NCBI GenBank assembly: GCA_050747525.1
Contig: JBOGOC010000031.1
Coordinates: 1 to 64,000, forward strand
From: JBOGOC01 sp050747525
GTDB lineage: Bacteria > Acidobacteriota > Polarisedimenticolia > JACPZX01 > DASXTC01
Reading direction: 5' to 3'
Length of the DNA: 64,000 bases
This document shows, piece after piece, positions 16,013 through 24,717 of this stretch (positions are counted from its first letter, which is position 1; every line of letters begins with the position of its first letter). A program made the position numbers and the translations under genes. Under the pieces are notes generated by a model. It had not been told where the DNA came from and did no database searches. It saw only the letters and a list, made by a program, of their open reading frames with translations.

Positions 16013-16759
16013 TCAGGAAACCTTCTCGAAACGGTTCATCGCCTCGGCGATGAAGTTGTCGAGGCGGTTGCCGATCACGCGCAACCGGTTGTTGAAGTAG
16101 TTGTAGCCGAGGACGGCGGGGATGGCCGCCGCCAGGCCCGCGGCGGTGGTGATGAGCGCCTCGGAGATGCCGGGGGCCACCGTGGCCAGGTTGGCGGTGC
16201 CGGTCAGGCCGATCGATCGGAACGCTCCCATGATCCCCCAGACGGTGCCGAACAGGCCGATGAACGGCGTCGCCGAGGCGGTGGACGCAAGGAATCCGAG
16301 GAACCTTTCCAGGCGCGCCAGCGCCTCCGACGACGCGGAGATCATGGCGCGCTCCAGGATGCGGGCGGAGACTTCGTGGGATGAGGCCACCCCGACACCT
16401 CCCCCCGCTGCCTCCGGGCGCGGCGAGCGCACGTGCATGAGCTCCCTGAAGCCCGTGCGGTAGATGTGCGCCATGGGGCTGAAGCGGAGCCGCTCGCAGG
16501 CGTCGCGCAGGTCGGCGAGGCTGGCCGTGGAGCGGAACCTCCTCAGCAGCTGTGCGTCCTCCTTCTCGGCCCGGCCCAGGGTGCGAAAGCGCTCGGCCAT
16601 GACGGCCCACGACAGGATCGAGAAGAGAGACAGGACAACGAGGACGAACTGGGCCATCGGGCCGGAGTGGAGAATCAGCCCGATCACGTCACCCTGGAAT
16701 CCCTGGGCGGCCAGAGGGGGTGCTGCGGAAGAGACTGCGCCTGCCAAGAATATGGGAAT
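16013..16759 (-). CDS. tolQ: TolQ proton channel (MotA/TolQ/ExbB family), apparent ATT start
   Basis: About 248 residues with the three TolQ membrane segments: MAQFVLVVLSLFSILSWAVM near the N-terminus, and ASATPFIGLFGTVWGIMGAF and ISEALITTAAGLAAAIPAVL toward the C-terminus. The conserved region before the first helix requires initiation upstream of the first internal ATG, yet no ATG or GTG exists there. An AGGAGGT box at 16767-16773 lies 7 bases before an in-frame ATT (16759-16757), the likely start; TTG at 16747 is 19 bases from the box. First gene of tolQRAB-pal-cpoB. Confidence 0.9.
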   Translation of the reverse strand: MPIFLAGAVSSAAPPLAAQGFQGDVIGLILHSGPMAQFVLVVLSLFSILSWAVMAERFRTLGRAEKEDAQLLRRFRSTASLADLRDACERLRFSPMAHIYRTGFRELMHVRSPRPEAAGGGVGVASSHEVSARILERAMISASSEALARLERFLGFLASTASATPFIGLFGTVWGIMGAFRSIGLTGTANLATVAPGISEALITTAAGLAAAIPAVLGYNYFNNRLRVIGNRLDNFIAEAMNRFEKVS

Positions 16760-16867
16760 GGAACGGACCTCCTGAGCTGGCGGAACAGAACCAGAACCGA
16801 GCCGGGCTGACTGCTGCAGATGAGTGAGCAGGGCCGTCCGGGATGCGGAAGCCCGCGAGGCAGGCGG

Positions 16868-16896
16868 AATGTAGCAGCCGGGGATCCGACTGTCAA
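16868..16896 (-). promoter_or_regulatory. Promoter of the tol-pal operon
   Basis: On the minus strand TTGACA (16896-16891), 17 bases, then TACATT (16873-16868): a near-consensus housekeeping promoter. It would start transcription about 100 bases before tolQ. It lies back to back with the recN promoter. Confidence 0.65.
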
Positions 16897-16910
16897 CGCA
16901 GGGAGTTGCC

Positions 16911-16940
16911 TTGACGGGTCTCGAAAACGGGTGATAGCAT
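16911..16940 (+). promoter_or_regulatory. Putative recN promoter
   Basis: TTGACG (16911-16916), 18 bases, TAGCAT (16935-16940). The start would be about 40 bases before the recN ATG. I see no clear LexA box (neither CTGT-N8-ACAG nor GAAC-N4-GTTC) in this gap, so SOS control is not supported by the sequence. Confidence 0.45.
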
Positions 16941-16987
16941 CGCCCGTTCGTTACGCGCCGGATCCTGCCGGTTCCCGCCGGGAGCCT

Positions 16988-18676
16988 ATGCTCTCCTTTT
17001 TGAAGATCTCCGACCTGGCCATCCTGGACGACGTCGCCATCGAGTTCGGCCCGGGGCTCAACGTGCTGACGGGCGAGACCGGTGCGGGGAAGTCGATCCT
17101 GGTGGACGCCATCGGCCTGCTGCTGGGAGCCCGTGGCTCCGCCGAGCTCGTGCGCGAGGGGCGCGATCGCCTCCGCGTGGAAGGGCAGTTCGATCTGAAA
17201 GGACGGCCCGACGCCGGCCGTGTCCGGGCGGCCGCCGGCGACGAGCCGGAGGACGCGGGGGACGAGATGATCGTGCGGCGCGAGCTGAGCGCCGAGGGGC
17301 GCGGCCGCATCCTTCTCAACGGACGCATCGTCACCCTGGCCGCTCTGCGATCGGTGGGCGACCTTCTGGCCGACCTCCACGGGCAGCACGAGCATCAGTC
17401 GCTGCTGCGCTCCGATGGACAGCGGGATGCCCTGGATCGGTGCGCCGGCGCGCTCGACTTGCGCGAACGCACCGCGGAGCTGGACACGTCGGTGCGTGCG
17501 CTGGATCGCGAGCACCAGGACCTGGCGCGCGACGATCAGGATCGCGTGCGCCGCGAAGAGACGCTGGCGCGCGAGCTTCAGGACATCGAGAGAGTGTCTC
17601 CTCGAGCCGGAGAGGAGGCCGACCTGCTGCGCGAGGAGAGTCTGCTGCGGAACGGGGCCGAGGTGGCCCGCCTGGCGGGAGAGGCGTTCGCCCTGCTCAG
17701 CGACGACGACGCGTCGGCCGTGACGCGCCTGGCGGGCGCGGAGGAGCGTCTCGCCCGGCTCGCCTCCATCGATCCCGAGGCCGCCCGCGCGGCCGCGCTG
17801 GCCAGGGACGCGCGCCTGGCCGCCTCCGAGGCGGCCGCCTCGTTGTCGGGATACCTCGATGCCGGTGAGTTCGACCCTGTTCGCCTCGAGCAGGTGGCGG
17901 GCCGGCTGGCGGAGCTGGATCGGCTGAAGCGCCGGTACGGGCCGTCGCTCGAGGAGGTGCTCGCCCACCTGGAGGAGGGCCGCGCCTCCCTGGCCGCGCT
18001 GGCGGAAGCTCCGGAGAAGCTGAAGCGCCTGGAGGAGGACCTGGCATCCGCGAGGGCGAGCTATCTCCAGGCCGCGGAGGCGCTCTCGGCGCGGCGCCTG
18101 ACGGCCTCGCGCCAGCTCGCGCGCGCCGTGCAGAAGGAGCTGGAGGCGATGGCCATGGCCAGCACGCGGGTGGAGATCGCGCTGGATCGCCTCGACCCGC
18201 CGGCCTGGGGATCGCACGGACTGGACCGCATCGAGTTCCTCATCGCGCCCAACGCCGGAGAGGGGCTTCGGCCCTTGTCGCGCATCGCTTCGGGAGGCGA
18301 GCTCTCGCGGCTGATGCTGGCGGTGCGCAACGCTTCGGCCGCTCACGGCGACGCCCGCACGCTGATCTTCGACGAAGTGGACAGCGGCGTGGGAGGCCGT
18401 GTGGCCGAGACGGTGGGAGAGCGGCTGGCGGCCCTCGGGCGGCGCCAGCAGGTCCTCTGCGTCACACACCTGCCGCAGATCGCCGCCCTGGCGGACCGCC
18501 ATTTCAGGATCGGCAAGCACACGGCCGGGGGCAGGACGCGCGCCGAGGTGACCCTCCTGGACAGGGAAGGCCGCGTGGAGGAGCTGGCCCGCATGCTGGG
18601 CGGCTCGCCCTCCGACACGGCACGGCGGCATGCCGCGGCCATGATCACGCGCCGCACGGGGGCGCCGTCCGCATGA
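16988..18676 (+). CDS. recN: DNA repair protein RecN
   Basis: SMC-like ATPase of 562 residues that acts at double-strand breaks. Walker A is TGETGAGKSIL (28-38), the ABC signature region is ASGGELSRL, and Walker B is TLIFDEVDSGVGG (near 457). Between them is an antiparallel coiled coil (about 160-400) with a hinge. MLSFLKISDLAILDDV is the typical RecN beginning, which fixes the start at 16988 even though the frame is open further upstream. Its stop overlaps the coaD start (ATGA). Confidence 0.97.
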   Translation: MLSFLKISDLAILDDVAIEFGPGLNVLTGETGAGKSILVDAIGLLLGARGSAELVREGRDRLRVEGQFDLKGRPDAGRVRAAAGDEPEDAGDEMIVRRELSAEGRGRILLNGRIVTLAALRSVGDLLADLHGQHEHQSLLRSDGQRDALDRCAGALDLRERTAELDTSVRALDREHQDLARDDQDRVRREETLARELQDIERVSPRAGEEADLLREESLLRNGAEVARLAGEAFALLSDDDASAVTRLAGAEERLARLASIDPEAARAAALARDARLAASEAAASLSGYLDAGEFDPVRLEQVAGRLAELDRLKRRYGPSLEEVLAHLEEGRASLAALAEAPEKLKRLEEDLASARASYLQAAEALSARRLTASRQLARAVQKELEAMAMASTRVEIALDRLDPPAWGSHGLDRIEFLIAPNAGEGLRPLSRIASGGELSRLMLAVRNASAAHGDARTLIFDEVDSGVGGRVAETVGERLAALGRRQQVLCVTHLPQIAALADRHFRIGKHTAGGRTRAEVTLLDREGRVEELARMLGGSPSDTARRHAAAMITRRTGAPSA

Positions 18677-19188
18677 CACGAGCGGCGGGCGGCGGGCGTC
18701 TGGCGGTCTACCCGGGGACGTTCGATCCCGTCACCAACGGCCACCTGGACATCATCGAGCGGGTGAGCCGCCTGTTCGATCGCGTGGACGTCGCCATCCT
18801 GGAGAACGTCGAGAAACAGCCTCTCTTCACGCTGGAGGAGCGCGTCGCGCTCATCCGCGAGTCGGTGTCCGCGTGGCCCCAGGTCACCGTGTCCACGTTC
18901 AGCGGCCTTCTGGTGGACTACGCGCGGCGCTGCCGCGCGCACGCCATCGTGCGCGGCCTGCGCGCCATCTCCGACTTCGAGTACGAGTTCCAGATGGCGC
19001 TCATGAACCGCCGTCTCGACCCCGAGGTGGAGACCGTGTTCATGATGCCGGCCGAGACCTACTCCTATCTCAGCTCGCGGCTGGTGAAGGAGGTGGCCTC
19101 GCTGGGCGGGGACGTCACAGGGCTGGTGCCGCCGCCGGTGGCCCGGGCCATTGCGGCCCGATTTCCAGGAATGGGGAAGAGACGATGA
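18673..19188 (+). CDS. coaD: Phosphopantetheine adenylyltransferase
   Basis: 171-residue nucleotidyltransferase that converts 4'-phosphopantetheine and ATP to dephospho-CoA, the fourth step of CoA synthesis. The N-terminal YPGTFDPVTNGHLDII (13-28) holds the T-x-G-H nucleotide-binding motif, and VRGLRAISDFEYEFQMA and YSYLSSRLVKE are diagnostic. It overlaps recN upstream and the aminotransferase downstream by 4 bp each. Confidence 0.97.
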   Translation: MTRAAGGGRLAVYPGTFDPVTNGHLDIIERVSRLFDRVDVAILENVEKQPLFTLEERVALIRESVSAWPQVTVSTFSGLLVDYARRCRAHAIVRGLRAISDFEYEFQMALMNRRLDPEVETVFMMPAETYSYLSSRLVKEVASLGGDVTGLVPPPVARAIAARFPGMGKRR

Positions 19189-20369
19189 AGAGCCTGGCCG
19201 CGCGCGTGCGCGAGGTGAAGCCCAGCGCCACCCTCGCGGTGAAGATCGAAGCCGATCGCCTGCGGGACACCGGGGTGGACGTGATCGACTTCGGGCCGGG
19301 AGAGCCCGATTTCCCGGCCCCCGAGGGCGCCAAGAGGGCTGCCCACCAGGCCATCGACGACGACATGAGCCACTACCTGCCCACCCAGGGGCTCCTCGAG
19401 CTTCGCCGTGCGATCTCGGCCCACTACCGGAGCGCCTACGGCACCGACTACACGGACGGGGAGGTCATCGTGTCGTGCGGCGGGAAGAACGCGCTGTTCG
19501 ACACCGCCATGGCGCTGTTCGAGGCCGGTGATCAGGTCATCATCCCGGCCCCTTACTGGGTCTCGTTTCCCGAGCAGGTGATCCTGGCCGGGGGAACCCC
19601 GGTGATCCTGCCCACGAGCGAGTCCGACGGGTTCATCGCGCGGGCCGCCGACGCGGAACGTCTGCTGACCTCGTCCACCAAAGGGATCGTCCTGTGCTCG
19701 CCCTCCAATCCCACCGGAGCCGTGATCCCGCAGCAGGAGCTGGACGCCTTCGCCGCGCTCGCCCTGGAGCGGGATCTCTACCTGGTCTTCGACGAGTGCT
19801 ACGAGAAGTTTCTGTACGACGGGCGCCCCCATGCCAGCCTCGCGCGGTGCGCGCACAAGGTGCGCGACCGCCTCATTCTGATCTCCACGCTGTCCAAGTC
19901 GTACGCCATGACCGGCTATCGCATCGGCTACGCCGTGGCCGATCGCCCGCTCGTCGCGGCGCTGGCCACCGTGCAGGGGCACGACTGCACGCACCCCGCC
20001 AGCATCACCCAGGCGGCGGCCGTGGCCGCGCTGCTGGGGTCCCAGGACGAGCTGCAGCGCATGATCCGCGAGTACCGGAGCCGCCGCGACGTGATGGTGG
20101 AGGCGCTGCGCTCCATCGGCGGGATCTCCTGCGCCGTCCCGCCGGGAGCGTTCTACGCCTTTCCGAACGTGGCCGCCCTGTGCGAACGGGCGCACGCGGC
20201 CGACTCGATCGAGCTGGCCACGCGGCTGCTGAGGGAGGCCCGCATCGCGACGGTTCCCGGCGAGGCCTTCGGCGCTCCGGGATACCTGCGGTTCTCGTAC
20301 GCCCTGTCGCTGGATCGGATCCGCGAAGGTCTGGAACGGCTGCGTGCCTTCGCTGCCTCCTTCCCCTGA
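19185..20369 (+). CDS. Class I/II pyridoxal-phosphate aminotransferase (AspC-like)
   Basis: A 394-residue fold-type I aminotransferase. The PLP lysine is in STLSKSYAMTGYRIGY (about K238), and FGPGEPDFPAP, SPSNPTGAVIP and the C-terminal YLRFSYALS arginine motif match the AspAT Ib subgroup, which usually transaminates aspartate with 2-oxoglutarate and sometimes prephenate or aromatic substrates. Exact substrate cannot be read from the sequence. The ATG overlaps the coaD stop (ATGA). Confidence 0.9.
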   Translation: MKSLAARVREVKPSATLAVKIEADRLRDTGVDVIDFGPGEPDFPAPEGAKRAAHQAIDDDMSHYLPTQGLLELRRAISAHYRSAYGTDYTDGEVIVSCGGKNALFDTAMALFEAGDQVIIPAPYWVSFPEQVILAGGTPVILPTSESDGFIARAADAERLLTSSTKGIVLCSPSNPTGAVIPQQELDAFAALALERDLYLVFDECYEKFLYDGRPHASLARCAHKVRDRLILISTLSKSYAMTGYRIGYAVADRPLVAALATVQGHDCTHPASITQAAAVAALLGSQDELQRMIREYRSRRDVMVEALRSIGGISCAVPPGAFYAFPNVAALCERAHAADSIELATRLLREARIATVPGEAFGAPGYLRFSYALSLDRIREGLERLRAFAASFP

Positions 20370-20419
20370 CTTATACTCTGGGTGATGGTGTCGACGTGAA
20401 CTCGCGAATCCCGATACGC

Positions 20420-21775
20420 ATGCGCTTCATCGCCGCTCTCTGCCTCGCGCTGGCGGGGCTGGCGCTGGCCGCCCCCGCCGCGCAGGGGCAGCCGGGGTCG
20501 GCCGCCACGCCCATCGTGGTGACCGGAGAGATCACGGGGATCATCACCGGCATCACCACCGACTACGTGCAGCGCGTGCTTGACCATGCCCGCGACCGCC
20601 GCGCTTCCATCGTGCTGCTGGAGATGGACACGCCCGGAGGGGCGGTCACAGCCACGGAGGAGATCATCCAGAAGGTGCTGGCCTCGCGTGTTCCGGTGGT
20701 GGTGTTCGTCACTCCTTCGGGGGCGCAGGCGGCCAGCGCGGGCCTCTACATCGCCAACGCCGCCGACCTCATCGCCATGGCCCCGGGCACGCGCATCGGC
20801 GCGGGCCATCCTGTGACCATCACCGGAGGGAACCCGGGCGGGGATCCGAACGGGAGGAACTACCTCAACGAGAAGATCGAGAACGACCTGGCGGCCGCCG
20901 TGCGCAGCATCGCCACGCAGAGAGGGCGCAACGCCGAAGCCTACGAGAAGATGGTGCGCGAGAGCGTCTCCTTCACGGAGCGCGAGGCGCTCGACATGAA
21001 GATCATCGACCTGGTGGTCCGCGACCGGGAAGAGCTGCTGAAGACGCTCGACGGCAGGCAGGCGACGCGCTTCGACGGCACTCTGGGAACTTTGAGCACC
21101 GTTCCGGCGCTGCTGGATCCCGTGGAGCTGACGCGCCGGGAGAGGATCTTCTCCTGGATCGCCCGGCCGGAGATCGCCTCCATCCTGGTGGCCATCGGGC
21201 TGCTGGGCCTCTACGTCGAGTTCAACAACCCGGGCCTGGTGCTGCCGGGCGCGGTGGGGGCCCTGGCGCTCATCCTGTTCGCTCTCTCCATCCAGATCCT
21301 GCCCATCAACATCCTGGGCCTCCTGCTCATCGCGCTGGCGGTGGCCCTGTTCGTTCTGGAGGTGAAGTTCACGTCCTTCGGGCTGCTCACGCTGGCGGGG
21401 GTGATCGCCCTGTCGCTGGGCTTCCTGACCCTGTTCGACACCGAGAAGCTTCCCGGCATCCGCGTGCCGCTGAGCTTCGTCATCCCGACCAGCCTGACCG
21501 TGGGGATCGCCATGCTGGCCGTCACCACGGTGGTCGTGCGGGCGCATCGGGCGCGCGTGTCCACGGGGAAGGAAGGGCTGGTGGGCGAGGTGGGCACGGC
21601 GATCACGGATGTGGGCTCCTCGACCGGCAAGGTGTTCGTGCACGGGGAGTACTGGAACGCCACATCCGGCGTGAGCATCAGCAAGGGGGCGCGCGTGCGG
21701 GTGAGGGGCGTCCGCGATCTGGGCCTGGAGGTCGAACCCAACGACACGGAAGGGAGGCAGGAGTGGAAAACGTGA
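20420..21775 (+). CDS. NfeD-family membrane-bound serine protease (ClpP class)
   Basis: About 451 residues: a signal peptide (FIAALCLALAGLALAAPAAQ), a ClpP-like protease domain (about 30-215) with MDTPGGAV and the probable catalytic serine in AQAASAGLYIA and lysine in LNEKIENDLAA, a cluster of four or five membrane helices (about 245-375) and a C-terminal NfeD OB-fold domain (GLVGEVG...WNATSG). Archaeal relatives cleave the hydrophobic tail of their partner slipin. A GTG at 20396 is an alternative start. It overlaps the slipin gene by 13 bp, the classic NfeD-slipin pair. Confidence 0.92.
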   Translation: MRFIAALCLALAGLALAAPAAQGQPGSAATPIVVTGEITGIITGITTDYVQRVLDHARDRRASIVLLEMDTPGGAVTATEEIIQKVLASRVPVVVFVTPSGAQAASAGLYIANAADLIAMAPGTRIGAGHPVTITGGNPGGDPNGRNYLNEKIENDLAAAVRSIATQRGRNAEAYEKMVRESVSFTEREALDMKIIDLVVRDREELLKTLDGRQATRFDGTLGTLSTVPALLDPVELTRRERIFSWIARPEIASILVAIGLLGLYVEFNNPGLVLPGAVGALALILFALSIQILPINILGLLLIALAVALFVLEVKFTSFGLLTLAGVIALSLGFLTLFDTEKLPGIRVPLSFVIPTSLTVGIAMLAVTTVVVRAHRARVSTGKEGLVGEVGTAITDVGSSTGKVFVHGEYWNATSGVSISKGARVRVRGVRDLGLEVEPNDTEGRQEWKT

Positions 21776-22527
21776 TAGGGCTGGGCTTCGTGATCCCGAT
21801 CCTGTTCGTGGTGCTGTTCGTCATTTCCGGGATCAAGATCTTCAACGAGTACGAGCGGGGCGTCGTGTTCACGCTGGGACGCCTGAAGAGCCATCCGCGG
21901 GGGCCCGGCCTGACCTACATCTGGCCCGTCGTCGAGCGGTTCGTCCGCGTGTCGCTGCGCACCGTCGTGCTGGACGTCCCGCCCCAGGACATCATCACCC
22001 GCGACAACGTCTCGGTGAAGGTGAACGCCGTCGTCTACTTCCGGGTGATGGATCCCAACCGGGCGGTGGTGGAGGTGGAGAACTACCACTACGCGACCTC
22101 GCAGCTCGCCCAGACCACGCTGCGCTCGGTGCTGGGCCAGGTGGAGCTCGACGATCTGCTGTCGGAGAGGGAACGCCTCAACGTCCAGCTGCAGTCCATC
22201 CTGGACAAGCACACCGATCCGTGGGGGATCAAGGTGTCCGCCGTGGAGGTGAAGCACGTGGACCTGCCGGCCGAGATGCAGCGCGCCATGGCCAGGCAGG
22301 CCGAGGCCGAGCGCGAGAAGCGCGCCAAGATCATCCACGCGGCCGGCGAGTTCCAGGCCTCCGAACAGCTCAGCAAAGCCGCCCAGGTGATACAGCAGTA
22401 TCCCATCACCATCCAGCTCAGGTACCTGCAGACCCTCACCGAGATCGCGACCGAGAAGAACTCCACCATCATTTTCCCGGTCCCGGTGGACTTTCTGAAG
22501 GCCTTCATGTCCGATGAGCCGCGCTGA
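21763..22527 (+). CDS. Slipin (SPFH/stomatin-family membrane protein)
   Basis: A 254-residue SPFH protein: one N-terminal membrane segment (FVIPILFVVLFVISGI), the prohibitin-like domain (NEYERGVVFTLGRL through about 190) and a coiled-coil (ARQAEAEREKRAKI). Such proteins form oligomeric membrane microdomains. The GTG start at 21763 has GGGAGGCAGGA upstream and lies inside the NfeD gene. The hydrophobic C-terminal FPVPVDFLKAF resembles the region cut by partner NfeD proteases. Confidence 0.93.
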   Translation: MENVIGLGFVIPILFVVLFVISGIKIFNEYERGVVFTLGRLKSHPRGPGLTYIWPVVERFVRVSLRTVVLDVPPQDIITRDNVSVKVNAVVYFRVMDPNRAVVEVENYHYATSQLAQTTLRSVLGQVELDDLLSERERLNVQLQSILDKHTDPWGIKVSAVEVKHVDLPAEMQRAMARQAEAEREKRAKIIHAAGEFQASEQLSKAAQVIQQYPITIQLRYLQTLTEIATEKNSTIIFPVPVDFLKAFMSDEPR

Positions 22528-23113
22528 CAACATGGCGTCAAGCAGCGACGAAGCCGCCCGCGAGTTCCAGCTCGAGACGCGTCACCTGGCCTTCCTGATC
22601 GCGGTCGTCATGGGCCTGTGCGTTGCCTCTTTTCTCCTGGGGCGGTGGGTGGAGCGCCAGAACGAGCCCGCGAGCGTGGCGGCGGTGCGGGCGGAAGGCG
22701 GAGCCAGCGTGAAAGACGAGGGGGACGTGGCCGGCGACCTGACCTACTTCGACACCCTCAAGACGGACAAGCCGGCCCCGCTCGATCCGGAACGAAAGCC
22801 CGCACCGGCGCGCAGCACGCCCGCGCGCTCGGAGCGCAGCGCCATCACCCCTCCGCAGGCCGCCACTCCGCGTCCCGCAGACCCGCGCCGCTCTGTCAAC
22901 GAGGGGGTCATGATCCAGGTGTTCGCCTCGAAGGACCGTGCGGCGGCCGATGCCATCCGCAAGCGGCTGCGGGGGAAGGGCTACACGGCGCTGCTGGTCT
23001 CCGACTCCGGATCCTGGAAGGTGCGGGTGGGGCCGTATGCCGATCGTGAGGAGGCAGAGCGGTCGGCCGCCGTGATCCGCCAGCAGGAGAACCTCAAGAC
23101 CTGGATCCCTTGA
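22514..23113 (+). CDS. SPOR-domain membrane protein
   Basis: A 199-residue bitopic protein: cytoplasmic N-terminus, one transmembrane helix (LAFLIAVVMGLCVASFLLG, about 31-49), a Pro/Ala/Arg-rich periplasmic linker and a C-terminal SPOR domain (about 132-199; VMIQVFASKDRAAADAIRKR, VRVGPYADREEAE). SPOR domains bind denuded glycans at division septa, so a septal role is likely. It overlaps the slipin gene by 14 bp and lnt by 4 bp (TTGA). An alternative ATG lies at 22532. Confidence 0.9.
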   Translation: MSRADNMASSSDEAAREFQLETRHLAFLIAVVMGLCVASFLLGRWVERQNEPASVAAVRAEGGASVKDEGDVAGDLTYFDTLKTDKPAPLDPERKPAPARSTPARSERSAITPPQAATPRPADPRRSVNEGVMIQVFASKDRAAADAIRKRLRGKGYTALLVSDSGSWKVRVGPYADREEAERSAAVIRQQENLKTWIP

Positions 23114-24717
23114 GCGAACCTCGCCGCCGGTTCATGCACGTCTGGCTCCTCTACGTTCTGGGCGGCGCCCTGATGGCGCTGTCGTTTCCCCTGGCCCCCT
23201 TTCCGGGTGGCTCGACGTGGGGTCTGTGGCCGTGCGGGTGGTTGTGCCTTGCCCCGCTGCTGGCGGCCTCCTCACGCCCGGGCTCCGTGGCCGGCGCCGC
23301 ACTGGGAGGACTGGCCGCCGGCTTCGCGGCCTTCGTGCCCGTCCTGGCCTGGATGTACCCCTTCCTGGCGCGCTGGGGGATGCTCTCGCCTCCGGAGGCT
23401 GGAGGGATCTACCTCCTCCTCGTCTTCTGGGTGGCGCTGTTCATGGCGGCCTTCACGACCCTCGTCCGCCTCTGGAGCGCCCGCTGGGGGCCGGTGGCTG
23501 CGATCGCGATGGCTCCGGCCGCCTGGGTGGCTCTGGAGCTGGGGCGCGGAAGGATGCTCACCGGATTCCCCTGGTGCCTGCTGGGCTACTCGCAGGCCCG
23601 CCTCCCCACCGCCATCCAGGTGGCGAATCTGGGGGGCGTCTACGCCGTCTCGTTCCTGCTCGCGTGCGCCGGCTCGGCGCTCGCGCTGATCTGGCTCGCT
23701 CTGGGGCGCGAGGTTCCCTTCCGGAGAGCGCTGCCGCCGGCCGGCGCGCTGGCCGCGGTGGCGATGGCCGGCGTGGCGTACGGCCTGGCCATCCCGGGCG
23801 ACCCCGACGTCGGGCCGGAGCCTGTGCACGTCGCCCTGGTGCAGGCCAACGTGGCCCAGTCCGAGAAGTGGGATCCTCAGGAACGTGCCCGCATCGAAGC
23901 GGATCACGTCCGCTTGACGCGGGAGGCCGCGGCGCAGGGAGCCCGGCTCATCGTCTGGTCGGAGTCTTCGGTGCCGGCATCGATCACGTCCGACCGGCGC
24001 TACGCGGAGCGGCTCGATCAGCTGGCCCGCGAGACGGGGAGCGATCTGGTGGTGGGAACCGTCGCCTACGAGATGCGCGGCGCCCGCCGCGTTCCCTTCA
24101 ACAGCGCGGTCCTGATCGGCCCGGAGGGGATGCGCGGATCGCGCTACGACAAGGAGCATCTGGTCCCCTTCGGGGAGTACGTGCCGCTTCGCCGCCTGCT
24201 GTTCTTCGTGGAGCCGCTGGTGCAGGAGGCTGGAGACTTCGAACCGGGCGGCGGGGGACCACCTCTTCCCGCCACGGGGATTCCTCTGGGGCCGCTTATC
24301 TGCTACGAGGCCGTCTTTCCGGAGCTGACGCGCGCGCGGGTACGGTCGGGAGCAGACGCTCTCGTGAACCTGACCAACGACGCGTGGTACGGCGACACCG
24401 CCATGCCGCGCCAGCACCTGTCCATGGCCATCCTGCGCGCGGTCGAGTCGCGACGATGGCTGCTGCGGTGCGCGAACACGGGCCTGAGCGCCCTGGTGGA
24501 TCCGCGCGGCCGCGTGCGCGGCCTCACCCGCCTGGATGAGACCACCGTGCTGCACGGCGAGGTCGCCCCCGTGCGGGAGATCTCCGTCTACGTGCGGGCC
24601 GGCGACGCCTTCGCGATCGCCTGTGGTATACTCACGGCCGCTTCGACGATCGCCGTCCTTCGGAGACGGCCCTCACCCGCAGGGAACCGGAGACCCACGC
24701 AGAATCATGCCTCCTGA
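23110..24717 (+). CDS. lnt: Apolipoprotein N-acyltransferase
   Basis: An inner-membrane enzyme of 535 residues that adds the third acyl chain to lipoproteins such as Pal. The N-terminal half is a bundle of membrane helices; the C-terminal half is a nitrilase-like domain with the triad Glu in VWSESSVP (E285), Lys in YDKEHLVPFGEYVP (K348) and Cys in LICYEAVFPE (C398). The TTG at 23110 overlaps the SPOR gene stop; an ATG at 23134 is possible. The end overlaps the prfB start by 11 bp. Confidence 0.95.
   Translation: MSEPRRRFMHVWLLYVLGGALMALSFPLAPFPGGSTWGLWPCGWLCLAPLLAASSRPGSVAGAALGGLAAGFAAFVPVLAWMYPFLARWGMLSPPEAGGIYLLLVFWVALFMAAFTTLVRLWSARWGPVAAIAMAPAAWVALELGRGRMLTGFPWCLLGYSQARLPTAIQVANLGGVYAVSFLLACAGSALALIWLALGREVPFRRALPPAGALAAVAMAGVAYGLAIPGDPDVGPEPVHVALVQANVAQSEKWDPQERARIEADHVRLTREAAAQGARLIVWSESSVPASITSDRRYAERLDQLARETGSDLVVGTVAYEMRGARRVPFNSAVLIGPEGMRGSRYDKEHLVPFGEYVPLRRLLFFVEPLVQEAGDFEPGGGGPPLPATGIPLGPLICYEAVFPELTRARVRSGADALVNLTNDAWYGDTAMPRQHLSMAILRAVESRRWLLRCANTGLSALVDPRGRVRGLTRLDETTVLHGEVAPVREISVYVRAGDAFAIACGILTAASTIAVLRRRPSPAGNRRPTQNHAS

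Noticed and set aside
16988..18679. Upstream extension of tolQ to 18679 as a very long minus-strand frame
   Set aside because: It would run antisense through all of recN; the added sequence has no domain and the tol promoter and ribosome binding site lie inside it.
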